Program-made: the position numbers and the translations under genes
Source of the DNA: Vitis vinifera
Taxonomy: Eukaryota; Streptophyta; Magnoliopsida; Vitales; Vitaceae
Assembly: GCF_030704535.1 (NCBI RefSeq)
Contig: NC_081822.1
Span: forward strand, 5,457,501 to 5,521,500
DNA: 64,000 nucleotides
Direction of reading: 5' to 3'
The notes under the pieces: model-generated
Seen by the model: only the letters and a program-made list of their open reading frames with translations
The model's database searches: none
Told to the model about the DNA's origin: nothing
Shown: positions 36,465 to 49,003 of the stretch, one piece after another
Numbering within the stretch: position 1 is the first letter of the stretch
Layout of the letters: every line of letters starts with the position of its first letter

Positions 36465-39400
36465 ATGGCTTCCGTCTCCGGCATCTGCTCTTCCTCATAT
36501 CCGTTCAAATCCAAGCACTTCACCGCCAGATCATCGCCCTCCTCTACAATCATGCCTTCTTTTAGAATAGACTCTCTCACATTCCCCACTCGTCCTAAAC
36601 TGGACGATCGGACTCTGGTTCTCACTCCGTCCGTGGCTCGGGAGGTATCGGCGGACTTGTCCAAAAGCGACCCGTCTCCCAAGAAGAAGGGACTAGAGAA
36701 GGACCCGGGAGCTCTGTGGCGCAGATACGTCGACTGGTTGTACCAGCACAAGGAGTTAGGGCTTTTTCTCGATGTGAGTCGGATCGGATTTTCGGAGGAG
36801 TTCGTGGAGGAGATGGAGCCCAGGTTCCAGGCGGCTTTTCGCGCGATGCAGGAGCTGGAGAAGGGAGCCATTGCGAATCCCGACGAAGGACGGATGGTTG
36901 GTCATTACTGGCTGAGGAGCTCTAAGCTCGCACCCAACCCGTTTCTGAAGTTGCAGATTGAGAATACTCTTGAGGCTGTTTGCAAGTTCGCCGAGGACGT
37001 CGTCAGCGGTAAGGTCAGTTTCTATTACATATTCTCTTCTAATTTTCTATGTTAGAATTATAGCGCTTATGTAGGAATTTTCCCTTTTAGGGATTCTGGT
37101 TAATGTCAACAATTCCACCAGAAGTGTTTGGTTGGTGAGAAAATGTTGTGCGGGGTGGGGAAGAAGAAGAAACTGAGATTTGTGTACTAAATTCATGTCC
37201 CATGTTATTGCAGTTCAATGCAATGTTGCATGTTGTTTGATGTTAAGGATTCTACAATGTTTATCAACTAAGTATGATATTTGAGAACATGCCTGGGGCA
37301 ATCTTCACGTGGAAGCAATTGCCAATAAAGTATGGAATGTTGAGCAAACTAACAGTGGGTGGTAGTAGAATGATTCCTTCTTTTTAGGCATAGCATTGGA
37401 TGCTACCAACCCCCCTTGTTGAATGGAATCCTTATTGAAAGGGATCTATCAGCACTAAAATAAATCCAACTTCTTTCCATGCAATTCTGAAAATGATTTT
37501 GTTTGTGTGAATTAACTGTCAGTGCTGTGCTTTCATTTTAGGGCAGATGTGACCCGGTCCCTATTCTTGGGGCTTCAAATCCATCCTTGTGTGATCATGT
37601 AGTCTTATTCTCTCACATCCTGGAGAAAATGCATCAGAAAGTGGAGTGGGATTGGTCATTCCTATCCTCTTTGAGCTATTATGAACGCACTTTTTTATGA
37701 ATTTTATCACTTTGTTTAAAATACTTCCCAATTGTTGGTGGAGCATCTGCTTTAGTGTTTAGCTTATGTTCTGATATGACATCAAACAGATTAAACCTCC
37801 ATCTTCTCCAGAGGGTCGCTTTACACATGTCCTTTCTGTTGGAATTGGAGGTTCGGCTCTTGGACCTCAGTTTGTTGCAGAGGCATTGGCTCCTGATAAT
37901 CCTCCTCTCAAGGTATCTGGCAACCTTTTAGTTGATGATAATTTGGCGTTTCTTCATTTTTTATTGTCAATGGAGTAATAGCTGTTCTCATTTTCAATTG
38001 AGTAATGACACATATTGCTGTGTGGAAGATTGCTTTTGTATTTTAGCTGTTACACATTTTCTACTTGGACTGTTTTCCAATTGTTTTGTAGATTAGGAAA
38101 AAACTAGATCAATGTTGGCAAAAAGGGTCAATTGTACTTTTCATGTTGTCCCTTTTTTTAATTTCTATTATTGAAAGGTATAAATTTTTTGTTTGATTAT
38201 GTAAGTTTAATGCTCAAGAAGCTTATTTTTTTTATTTACTTATTTCTAACTTGTTGCCTAGTCAAGTTTTATTCACATCTACTGCAAGAGGTAGATTCCT
38301 CAAATTAAAATTGTACACCAAATTAAATAAGTAATATATTTTTTGATCAAATGGTTGCCAATGTGGCCTAATACTTTCACTGTTAGATTTAATATGGATA
38401 TTTCTTTACCCTTTAAGTTTGGAGGTTTCAAATACTTAAATGAATTATTCATTCGCCTATTATTTTATGGATGACTCTGTTATTTTGGGGGGGAAACTGC
38501 TTGTTTGTCAATATAGATGTGCTTAAGCCTTTGTACAAAGTACAAACACTTCCTTTTGATGTTCTGATGACATGGGAGGTTTTAGATTTTCTGTTAGGTG
38601 AAAGGCTCTGCAGCAATCTCTGTGCACTGGTTCTATGAAAGTTAACTATTCCTTTTTCCTGAATGAAAAATCCTTTCTATCTGGTGCTATGAAAGCTAAT
38701 TGATCGTATTTCTTCCTATTTGGATCTCCTTTGGATGTCAAAAATTTTATTGTTATTTTGGCAGATAAGATTCATTGATAATACAGATCCAGCTGGAATT
38801 GATCACCAGATTGCCCAGCTTGGCCCCGAGCTGGCCTCTACAATAGTAATTGTCATTTCAAAGGTTTGCATTGAAATTATCCCTTTTTTTCTGTAATTTT
38901 AGTTTTTTCTGACTGTCTTTTAGGGAATATTGCTCATTTGGTTCATTTTCAATCCTACTTAGAGTGGAGGCACTCCTGAAACTAGGAATGGTTTGTTGGA
39001 AGTACAGAAGGCCTTTCGTGAAGCTGGTCTGGATTTTGCAAAACAGGTTTTGACCTCAGGTTCTTGTTTCTGCATTTTTTTTTGTTGTCCACCTCCTTAC
39101 GATCTCTAAATGCAAAATCTCTCTTTTGACTTGCGTGAGTGAATAGGCAAAGTATTTGAAGCTCAAGGAGGCAGCCTACTCTCTCAGCCATAAATCCCTA
39201 ATCTGGAAAATGAATTAAATTGTGATTGATCTAATATAAGTCTAAGACATTTTGGGTAATAATTGACCAATCACCCTTCAGTGTGATTGATCAAAACTTG
39301 AGTCAATTGGTTTAAAATAGAAAAACTTGACACCCCTAAAGCTTCAAATCCTATTTTTACTGAAGTATAAAACTCTAAAACTTGGTTGTTCAATATTTGA

Positions 39401-42400
39401 ACCCATCCACCACCTCAAAATACTTACCATTTCCTTTAGCTGTCTTCAATAACAACCATCTTTAGGATGACAAGAGTCCAAGGGAGGATTCGAAGCAGTT
39501 GAACTAGGAGAATAAAATAGAAATTTTGACCTAGAATTGCCAATATACAAAGTCACTCACAGTTTTAAATTTAAGTTGAAGTTGCAGAATGCAAGATATT
39601 CAAATTAAGATTCAGGAATGTAGATTGATGTTTATGTACCATTGTGGAGACTTTCAATCTCATATCCAAGATCAGTTATTACTTACTGGATATCTTGATT
39701 TCCTACTAATATTTGTCTCATTTTCTTGTGTAACCATCCAGTATAGTTGAGTTTTACCTTTTTGTGTTTTGAGGAAAATTTCTTTCTTGGCAATTTGAAG
39801 GGTATGACAAAAACTGTAACCCTAATTATACATTGATGTTATTGGTGATAGCTGGTGGGGCCTTGCCCTTTTTCTGTTTCTTGTCTGCTGCTCCAGTTTT
39901 TCATGTATTTTTACACATATTATGCTTACTTCATATGCAAATCTGGTGTCACTTTTAGTTTATAACTCACATGTAAAATTTGTTTACAGAAATGATTTAC
40001 TGGTACTTGGTTTTGTCACTTTAGTGTATCTAGACAAGTATTGTTCGATTACACTGTCATAATATGGTTCTTGAGCTTATGTGAATCTTTTTCAAAAGTG
40101 AATGAGATCCTATTGGATTGGGTATACCCAATTTAGATGTTAAAAAGATATTAAAACAATAGAGGGTTTTATTACCCTTTATATATTGCAGCAGTCTTTG
40201 ATGTTTGCTTTTGATGGGTGCTTGATTTTATACTGGACCATACTCTAGGATGATTATTGTGTGCATGTAACTCATTACATAGTTAAAAGCTTTGGCAATG
40301 GTGTGGTAACAACGAGAAGTTTCTAGGAACAAACCTATTTAATACGCAGCAAACACTGGAAAGCATTAGCTGATTGAACTGGAGTATAATCCTACTTGCA
40401 TGCAGGGTTGTTTATTCTTTCCACTCTTTTATTTGCCAGGTGTGATATGTTGCTTACATCTGTCATGCAGGGTGTTGCCATTACACAAGAAAATTCATTA
40501 TTAGACAACACTGCTAGAATTGAGGGTTGGTTAGCTAGATTTCCTATGTTTGACTGGGTGGGTGGAAGGACATCTGAAATGTCTGCAGTTGGCCTACTTC
40601 CTGCTGCACTTCAGGTTAAGAATCTCTAAATTCAGAATGCGTTTTCATTTTTAACATTTAAAGTTGCTTGCCTAATTGTGAGCAATTCTCACTTCAGGGG
40701 ATTGATATCAGAGAAATGCTTGCTGGTGCTTCATTGATGGATGAGGCTAATAGAACCACTGTGGTAAATATCTATTATTTATTTTATTTATAGAACTTCA
40801 TTGACTTTTGATAGTGCTATTGCTTGTTAAGCAAGGGATATTGGTGTCTCCTGAATCACGGAAAATGCAGTTTTTGTAAGTCACAAAGATGTATTATTTG
40901 TAGTTCTTATTCTGCAGTCCACCATGGCTACTGTGTTTATATGTTGTTGTGGTCCAAGTGGAAGTCTGATGGCTACAAACCCGAGGATGCTCAGATCTAA
41001 GGCTAAAGCTTTGCAAACCTAATTTTACTTCAGATTCATTCAATCTCTTATAAGAAGCCTCAGAATTGATGAGATCTGTGATAAAGCATAAAATTATAAG
41101 CCTTAGAGAGAAAGAATGGATAAAAAGAAAAGGAAATACTGAAATCTGAAATATTTTTCTGATTAAAGAAAAATCTGAAATTTTTTTTTTTTGAAAAACA
41201 GATCTTCCAAATCTTATCAGTGTATCCATGATAAGTTAGATGCTTGGTCTCCAAGTTACTGGATTGGAAAGTTATTTTGTCCTAAGAAACTCAATGTGAA
41301 TTTATTTGAACTCTACTGAACACTAAATATTTAGGTGCATTCCATTGCAAATATTTTAAACTTACACCAATATAAAGCCTGTAATAATGATACGGATTTG
41401 TGTTTTCCAAATTCTTACGTATCCATGACTGAGTAAATATCAGATAAGCTAAAATAAAAAGATGTAGACTGGAAAAAACCAAATAAAGCCAATCAGCTAT
41501 TTCCATTGTCCTTTGGATGCACAAAATTTTTGCCTATTGCACCCAAAAAGTGCATTTCAACCTTGATTTCATTCAAATTCACTTCTTGTGGCTTCTAATT
41601 GATTCAATGTTCACAAATTCCTTCTTGGAAAAAACTGATGCTGTACTTGTGGAAGGTTAATCTGTTGTCTCAATGTGTAATTACTCTATAAAACTGAGTT
41701 GAAATTATAAACTTAGTGTAACTATGAGACAAAAGATAGAATGCATATGTTGTCTTCACATTCAAAATGAAGAAAGTTGGGATCCATTCATCATGACTGA
41801 AAAGGATGAGCACATAGACCAGTGCTTGTTAAAGCTGGTCCAGATAGGAATCTTCTTGGCAAGGCCCTTATTCTTACCTTAGTTTTATGATATGTAATCC
41901 ATCAATTCAACTCGTGTTTTTCCTAATTGAAACTCCACTTATTGTCGTCAATAAGGAATTCTATACATGCAAAGCATTTAGGTTGTTTTAGAATGGTGAC
42001 ATTCCAGAAACAACCCATGGCATGGCATTGTTCCCTTCTGTATAGAAAAATATGCTGTTTAATTTGTAGGGAAGTCATTTTTCTTTGGCTCCACTTTCCA
42101 GAATAACACTGATGATTTGTTTAGAATCACATGACTGCTGGTGAAATCATATGTTGCTGTATTACTTACAGTTTCTCCACCCAATATTTGACTGGCAGGA
42201 AAAAAAAAATGTTCCCCCTTTTGATTAATGTCCATTTGTTCAGGTTAGGAATAACCCTGCAGCATTGCTAGCTTTATGTTGGTATTGGGCTTCTGAGGGA
42301 GTAGGATCCAAGGTCTTAACCTCTTCACTCTATTGATCATTAATGCAGTGTCTTGTTGTCTCATAATCTGTTTCACTATAAATAACTTTGCTTTGTCTCT

Positions 42401-45400
42401 TGGTTTTCCACAGGATATGGTTATTCTTCCTTACAAGGACAGCTTATTATTATTCAGTAGGTATTTGCAGCAACTGGTCATGGAATCAATTGGAAAGGAG
42501 TTTGACCTGGATGGAAATCGGGTATTTGAAACCTATAAGCCATCTTCTGTTTGTATATTTTTTGTGTTTTAATTGAATAAAGAAGTGATAAAACTTTACA
42601 TAAGAATTATGCTCCAATCCTAGTCATTTCATGTGGACCTGTTGTAATATGAGCTAGAAATCTGACATCTTGGTCTGTCATCCTTGTTTGTATATTTTTG
42701 ACAGGTGAATCAAGGACTTACGGTCTACGGGAATAAAGGCAGCACAGATCAACATGCGTGAGTTTTCATTTTGGTGTTCTAATTTAAATGTATATCTCTA
42801 GATGTGAACTGTTAAGTTTTTTTTTTTTGTTTGATGAGCAAATGAATTAATATTAAAAATGCCAATCTAAAAGAGGCACACATAGTATACGCAGGAAGTA
42901 TACATCTAAGAAGAGAAAGAAACAACCAACGCTACAATCCTAGAATTATACTTAGTGCCCAACCACTCAGTGAAATCTATCAAGGATGGGGAGCCAGCTT
43001 GAACATCATCCTCCTTAAGAGACCACATGTATAGATAAAAAATTAGCGAGTCCTTAAGAGATTGATTTGTGCGTTGCACCACTTCAAATGTTCTTCACTT
43101 ACATTCCTTCCAACTGTTAGGTTTGGTTCATACAATGTTTTTCTACAGATACATTCAACAATTGAGAGAGGGTGTGCACAACTTCTTTGTGACATTCATT
43201 GAAGTTCTGCGTGATAGACCCCCTGGTCATGATTGGGAGCTTGAACCAGGTGTCACATGTGGTGACTACCTCTTCGGAATGCTTCAGGTTAGTTTTCTTG
43301 GTCTTTTTTGCCCTAGTTTTCTTCAAGCAAGTATAGAGAAAAAGATAAGGAAAGATCATTTTTATTTTAAAAAGCTCATGTTATTTTGAGATATTCTATA
43401 GGTGGTTTTCTGATTTTTATTGTTTCTTTTTGAATACTAATGTTATTTGATTTCAAGATCTGTTATGTTTCATATCATTTATAATAGTAATTTGTATTAA
43501 ACTAAATGGAGACTCCATTTTTGGCTAGCAAATAATGGGTCAATGATCTGAAATTCCCAATTGCCTGGGATCTGCTGTAAGCCTTTCACCACTCAGCATT
43601 TCCAAGGGCCATTTCTTTTAACAAATTATGGGTCATCATGTCAACAACTCATGTTCCTTTCGCTTTCTTTTGTTCATCTAGTGCCTTCAACTTCAACCAA
43701 ATCAGTCCATAGCTTTGCTGTTATTATTCTCTGTTCTTATTTGGTGACACCTTTTGGCATTTTGACATTTGTTCTGGTACCTATTTAACATATATGAAAG
43801 TTTCTAGCAGAGACAGTGATATTTGATGAGAACAAGATCCAATCATTGAACTTAGGAATGGCAACGGGGCGGGTTTGGGACAGGCCATTCCCATCCCATT
43901 CCCGCACCCGATTATATAGTTATTTCCGATCCCCGGCACAAACCCGTGTCGGGATAGGTTGATTGGTCCCCATCCCCGTTAACAAAAGAATTAATAACCC
44001 CATCCCCGCCCCGTCCCGAATGTCCATTGAGCCCTAACCTTAATTGGTGATGAGTAGATCTTATAACTAAATGCACTTTCCTTTCACTGCAAAATAACGA
44101 GATTATGATAATATATCAAATATGAAAAAATAATATCAAAGTTGAAATTAACACCACAACAATCAATAATTTTAAGTCTATAGTCAGCTTAAATGATTCA
44201 AAATTAATGCAAAACTCAAAAAAAAAAAAAAAAAAAACATCTGAACAATTTACAAGACGAAAATGGGTGAATATCAGCGATGGATGTGAATCCCTCTTCA
44301 AGCCAATCTTTGAACCAAGACTTCATCAAATCCACTACTTCAAAGGTCGTCGCGTTCCTTTTGAGTTGTGCTCTTGGACAAAGACTTCAAGGTGATGTTC
44401 TAGATAATTGTGTTGCACATATTTAGGGCAAGGAGATCGAAGTCTATGACTAGTTTGATGTCGCGCTAGAGGAGTTTTGGGCTCTGAGGCTAAATCAAGA
44501 ACAAAATGGAATTGATTTAAGAGCATTTTAGTTGTTGTGAGGAAGGAAGAAAAAGTGGTATTGATCTTGGAGATAGAGTTTCAGGCAATGCATTAGAGGA
44601 AGAAGAAGAAACGACTGTCGGAATTAGGGCAAATGGGAAGAATGAAAGACAGTGTATCAAAGGAAGAAGAAGAAGAAGGAGCGGCCGTCAGAATTAGGGT
44701 AAATGGGAAAGAATGAAGTATATATATACGGGGGGTTTTTTGACATTTTACTAGTAGTTAAAAGGATAATTTTGTAAATTTATATCCGGGGCAGGGCGGG
44801 GCGGGTTGGAACAAAATCCATACCCGTCCCAAATTCGATTCGGGTTTTTAAAATATTCCCAAACCCGACCTATACCTGTTTTTTATATTTCACACCTGTC
44901 CCAATAGGGGTGGGGCGGGGCGGGTTACCCGGTTAGCCCACAAAATTGCCATCCCTAATTGAACTGCAATGTTGGCCCTAAAATGTAACAAATTTCAGAA
45001 TGGATATTTGGCTTCCTTAATTCTAATTTGGCACTCAACTATATACAGTTTTAGCATCTTTTTATAGTAATATAAAACACTTCAATAGTTCACCTTAAGC
45101 TGACAATTCATTTCTTTTTGCCATGTGAAAATCACTAGTTCTGTGCTTGAAATTATCGATCAATATAACCAACTAAAACATGCAGGGGCAATCCTGCAAG
45201 GCAAACAAAAGATGTGGATTAATAGAACTTTATTAATTAGTTTGTTACGGACTATATTCTGGAGCTGATATTTTATTAGTCTTTTCACCTTAAACTAAAT
45301 CCACTCTTTTATGATGGAATTTACCAAGTTTCTTAATAACTCAGCAAATAACTAGATCATTTATTCAAATACTACCTGGTACCTTTTAATTAGAGATGGA

Positions 45401-46869
45401 AATTAGGAAATTAAAGATTATTATTTGATATTTGGAAATAGGGGTATTATGTTTTGCTCCCAATTATTCTGCTCCACACTGAATTGGTGTTTGTACAGGG
45501 AACAAGGTCAGCTCTATATGCCAAGGACCGGGAATCAGTTACAGTCACTGTGCAGGAAGTGACGGCTAGATCTGTGGGGGCTATGATAGCATTGTATGAG
45601 CGAGCAGTTGGAATATATGCCTCACTAGTCAACATCAATGCTTACCATCAACCCGGTAACTGTTTATTTCCTTTTGCCTACCAATAGAAAGTAATAGAAA
45701 ATTGGATCTGAAAATCAGAATTAAAGTGTTGCTTTTGCAGTCAAACCATACCTGTGGTACTAATCTTTATTGTCTGAATGCATCTTGGCTCAAATCATGA
45801 TTTGACTTTCCCTTCCTTGCTTTCATTCTTTGTGTGTGTGCTTATTAATTGATATCTTAGGTGTGGAAGCTGGGAAAAAGGCAGCAGGAGAAGTATTAGC
45901 TCTTCAGAAGCGGGTTCTGGCAGTTCTGAATGAGGCCAGGTATGATGTTTGTCGTTTCAAGTTCTCGGCAATCTAAGATCTTTCGTGCTTTTCTTCTAAA
46001 TGAGAAGGCAACGGATTTCCCATGTTTATGAAATTAAAGACCAGTTATTTTAAACCTCTGCTGTGATTGAATGGGCCCATTCTTGTATAGGATCCCAGAA
46101 ATGATGTGGATTTTTTTTCCTTGGTTGGGTGGGCTTGGGTTAATTCTTTGGGTTGTATCTCTTCCAATTTTCTCTTAAGAGACGAGTTCACCCCTTTTTC
46201 AAAAGAAAATATAGTTGGACACTGATAAAATTTCTCTTCTATTATCTCCTTCCACACTGATATTCAATTAAAATATTATAGAGGACGAGATTCTGAAGGT
46301 CCATGGGAAGATTTTAAACGGTCATTTGCATTATGACCTCGGTTCCTATGAGCCCCATCTTGTCGGGGCTGAGGCCTAACCAGGATACTAACCAAAGCTT
46401 GGGGAAAAGAACCGCCTATTTTAGGTGTATAAAATTCTGTCTGCATCATGATATAACTTCTAAATCAGATGACCCTGGGTGGGAAATGCAATCCCCTTTC
46501 TGTGCATTTCATCTTTTTGTCTCATTCAGAGAAGGTTTAACAGCATAATGTTATTTTGTTTTCAGCTGTAAGGAGCCCGTTGAACCATTGACACTTGATG
46601 AAGTAGCTGAACGCTGCCATGCGCCTGAAGATGTACGTACATATCCCCTTCAGAAAATCATTTTCGCAAAGGAATTGCAATTTACTTTGTCATTTACATG
46701 ATATGTATAACATGTGTGTTTCTGACCATTGCAGATCGAAATGATTTACAAGATTATTGCTCATATGGCCGCCAATGATAGAGCTCTTATTGCTGAAGGC
46801 AGTTGCGGTTCACCCCGGAGCATCAAAGTTTTCCTTGGGGAGTGTTATGTCGATGACCTGTATGCTTAA
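36465..46869 (+). CDS. PGI1: Plastid glucose-6-phosphate isomerase (14 exons)
   Basis: Exons: 36465-37013, 37790-37912, 38765-38863, 38963-39046, 40471-40614, 40698-40763, 42244-42312, 42414-42521, 42705-42757, 43149-43287, 45499-45655, 45861-45939, 46566-46632, 46735-46869. They join in phase to 1872 nt, 623 aa, close to the 613 aa I recall for Arabidopsis PGI1. Residues 1 to about 75 are Ser/Pro/Arg-rich, as in a plastid transit peptide. Sugar-phosphate binding segments are [12 protein letters not shown] (199-210), [25 protein letters not shown] (256-266) and [14 protein letters not shown]; the conserved His is in STDQHAY, and YHQPGVEAGKK forms the C-terminal signature. Function: interconverts fructose-6-phosphate and glucose-6-phosphate in the stroma, feeding starch synthesis. 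Introns 9 and 10 carry a LINE-end retroposon and a hAT element. Confidence 0.97.
42820..43111 (-). mobile_element. LINE 3'-end fragment in PGI intron 9
   Basis: A T run followed by TTTGATGAGCAAATGAATTAATATTAAAAATGCC and a GTATACGCAGGAAGTATAC stretch (both paraphrased from 42829-42902) resembles the 3' end of the LINE at 25132 in reverse orientation. Direct repeats AACTGTTAAGTTT (42807-42819) and AACTGTTAGGTTT (43112-43124) differ at one base and mark the target duplication. The insert stops only 37 bp before exon 10, yet the acceptor TTTTTCTACAG is intact. Confidence 0.75.
43853..44957. mobile_element. Non-autonomous hAT element with 8-bp target duplication in PGI intron 10
   Basis: The ends are TAGGAATGGCAA at 43853 and, as reverse complement of the right end, TAGGGATGGCAA. 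The exact 8-bp repeat ATTGAACT flanks the element at 43845-43852 and 44958-44965. The subterminal regions are rich in GGGGCGGG and CCCCGCCCC words on both sides, unlike the AT-rich intron. The interior has no transposase; it contains an A19-type run near 44219-44237 and an imperfect tandem repeat of about 80 bp (44588-44725) built on GGAAGAAGAAGAAG and AATTAGGGYAAATGGGAA. Length is 1105 bp. Confidence 0.9.
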
Positions 46870-49003
46870 GTTACACCAGCGAAAATCATTGTGTAACATT
46901 GACGGGACAATAACTTAGAGAAACGGACATTATTTTGTGGGTGTGATGGAGTTCACAAAGAAGCTCCAATCAACTGGTTTTTGACCTCGAAACAATGCAT
47001 CTATATTAGAAACTGGGGTTTCTTATTCAAATTCTAGGAATAAAATTGTCGAGGGTCCTTCTGGTAGATGTAAGATACATTACCATGACTTGGAATAATG
47101 GGTCCATTCGTTTCCCTCTTACCAATATTCAATAGTGTATCTATTGTTGTCTTCTAATTTTTCCCCATAATGCGAACTACTCTTATCTCCATGACATTGA
47201 CCTAAAGATGCCAATGTTATGTGGTTAATCAACATTAAGTTGTTCCTATATTGTGTTTTGCGTTCACATGCCTGTAAAATGTTTTTCCTGTGTCCTGGCT
47301 GTTGGCAACCCAACAATGTGCACTCAGCATGGGGGCCGCCCTAGTGGACCAGAGGCTTGAAGTGAAAGAATCAAAGAATCTTGTCCTCGATTTCCTCACC
47401 CGTTGGACATTTTTTTCAAATAGTCGGCCAGTCTGTCAGTCAAACCAGTATTACCGACTCTAATATCTTTGTCAGTCTAGATAATGGACTGTTTTCACAC
47501 CATGAACTCTGTGAAATGTCAAAGAGTTCAAGCTTCAAACTGAGTTTAAACCTTCTATTTCTACATTTCTCTCCATTTCCTATCCCTTTATTTTTTCTAA
47601 TACATATTATTCGTCTTACTAAATAATTCTCAATAATTTATTACTTTGATATAAAATAATTTATCATTTAAAATTTATGTTTTATTTTTTAACTTTTTTT
47701 GTTTTTTTTTCTGTTTTTTACTTCATCTCATATTTTTCTTCAATGTAACCAAACATACCCTTAAAACTTAAAAGATTTTAAGAAACAATGATGATAATTT
47801 GAAATTGCCAAAATTCAGGCGGTGAGGTTGTAACAATAATTTTGATAATTTGATATGATGATAGAGAAGTTGGCCTTGGCCCTAGCATGTGCAGACTGCA
47901 GGGCCGCAGTGGGGTAGGCCCATAATTTAATACAAAGAAAGGAAAAAAGAGAAAAAAAAAGAAAGCATCTCCACTCAATCCATGTTCAAATATATTTCAA
48001 ATTAAAGTTCCCCCCTCCGTGACAAAGCTACAGCTAATGCAATTAGAATCCCCACGTCTACATACGCCCCCGGTTGACGCGTTTGGATACGCTGACTGCG
48101 ACTCACCAATCATAGGACGCCCCTGTTACCTTATTTCTTTATTATTATCATATTAGAATGTTCAAAATGGTGCGAGGGGAGGGGGCATTTTGGGTATTTG
48201 GTTAGTACGAAGGCAACAAGAGTACAAGAACTGACAGAGAGGACGGGAGACGGGAAAGTATGGGCGATTATGGGACCCACCACCCCTCCCTGTGACTCAT
48301 TCTGGTATAGGCCGTGAGATTAGCGTAAAAAGGTCCCACTCCAACGTTCGACTGTTTTTTTCCTTTTTCTTTCTTTTTTTTTTAATCTAAAAACTAAATC
48401 CCCACTTTCTTACGTGGGCTTCATTTTCGGACCTTCTTTTACATGTTTGGACAATTTTCTGGGTATTATTTATTGACTATCAAAGGGCGTAGGATTGGGG
48501 TATACTGGAATTGGAACAGTGAAGAATTTTCCAAATTTTGATTCCAAAGATTAGCGTACGAAATAGAGTAGGAATGGAGTAATGCCATTTTATGGGTTTA
48601 GAGAGAGAAAGGGAAACATTGCACTGGCGAAGCGCTTAGGTGAGTCTGTCTCTGAACCGAATGCGGAAGGCTTTAGGGCGAAGCAAGCCTTTTCGTGGGT
48701 CTGAGTCACCATTCTCGGACTCTGCGCAAGCATTTTTTTGATCTCTCTCTGGAACAAGTAACTCTATATATATTCTTTTTTTTTTTTTTTAGGCCCCTTC
48801 TTTCTTACTTCACGCTACTCTCGTTTCAGACTTTCAGTTGATTGAGCTGTGATTTGGGTGGGGAGCATCGGATTATTATGTGAGCTACTGACTACTGTGT
48901 TCCTTTTAGGGAGATCTTTCAGTGATTTGATTTACAGTGGTCTGAGGTTTTCTTTTTCTGGGTATGGGTGTAGGTGAAGACTGAAGACGAAGCCCTAGCA
49001 ATC
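46870..49003. other. PGI 3' UTR, intergenic DNA, and promoter/leader of the next gene
   Basis: A canonical AATAAA lies at 47039-47044, about 170 nt after the PGI stop, and is a good poly(A) signal candidate. Near 47735-47762 the sequence ACCAAACATACCCTTAA looks like one end of a MITE without a visible partner. From about 48050 the region becomes GC-richer. A consensus donor TTAG|GTGAGT at 48640 and an acceptor TTTTTTTTTTAG at 48792 could define a leader intron of about 153 nt. Alternatively the TATATATA at about 48765 is a TATA box and transcription starts after it. Confidence 0.45.

Noticed and set aside
36002-36871. 289-codon minus-strand open frame
   Set aside because: It overlaps PGI exon 1 and its leader in antisense, with no domain or similarity that I recognise.
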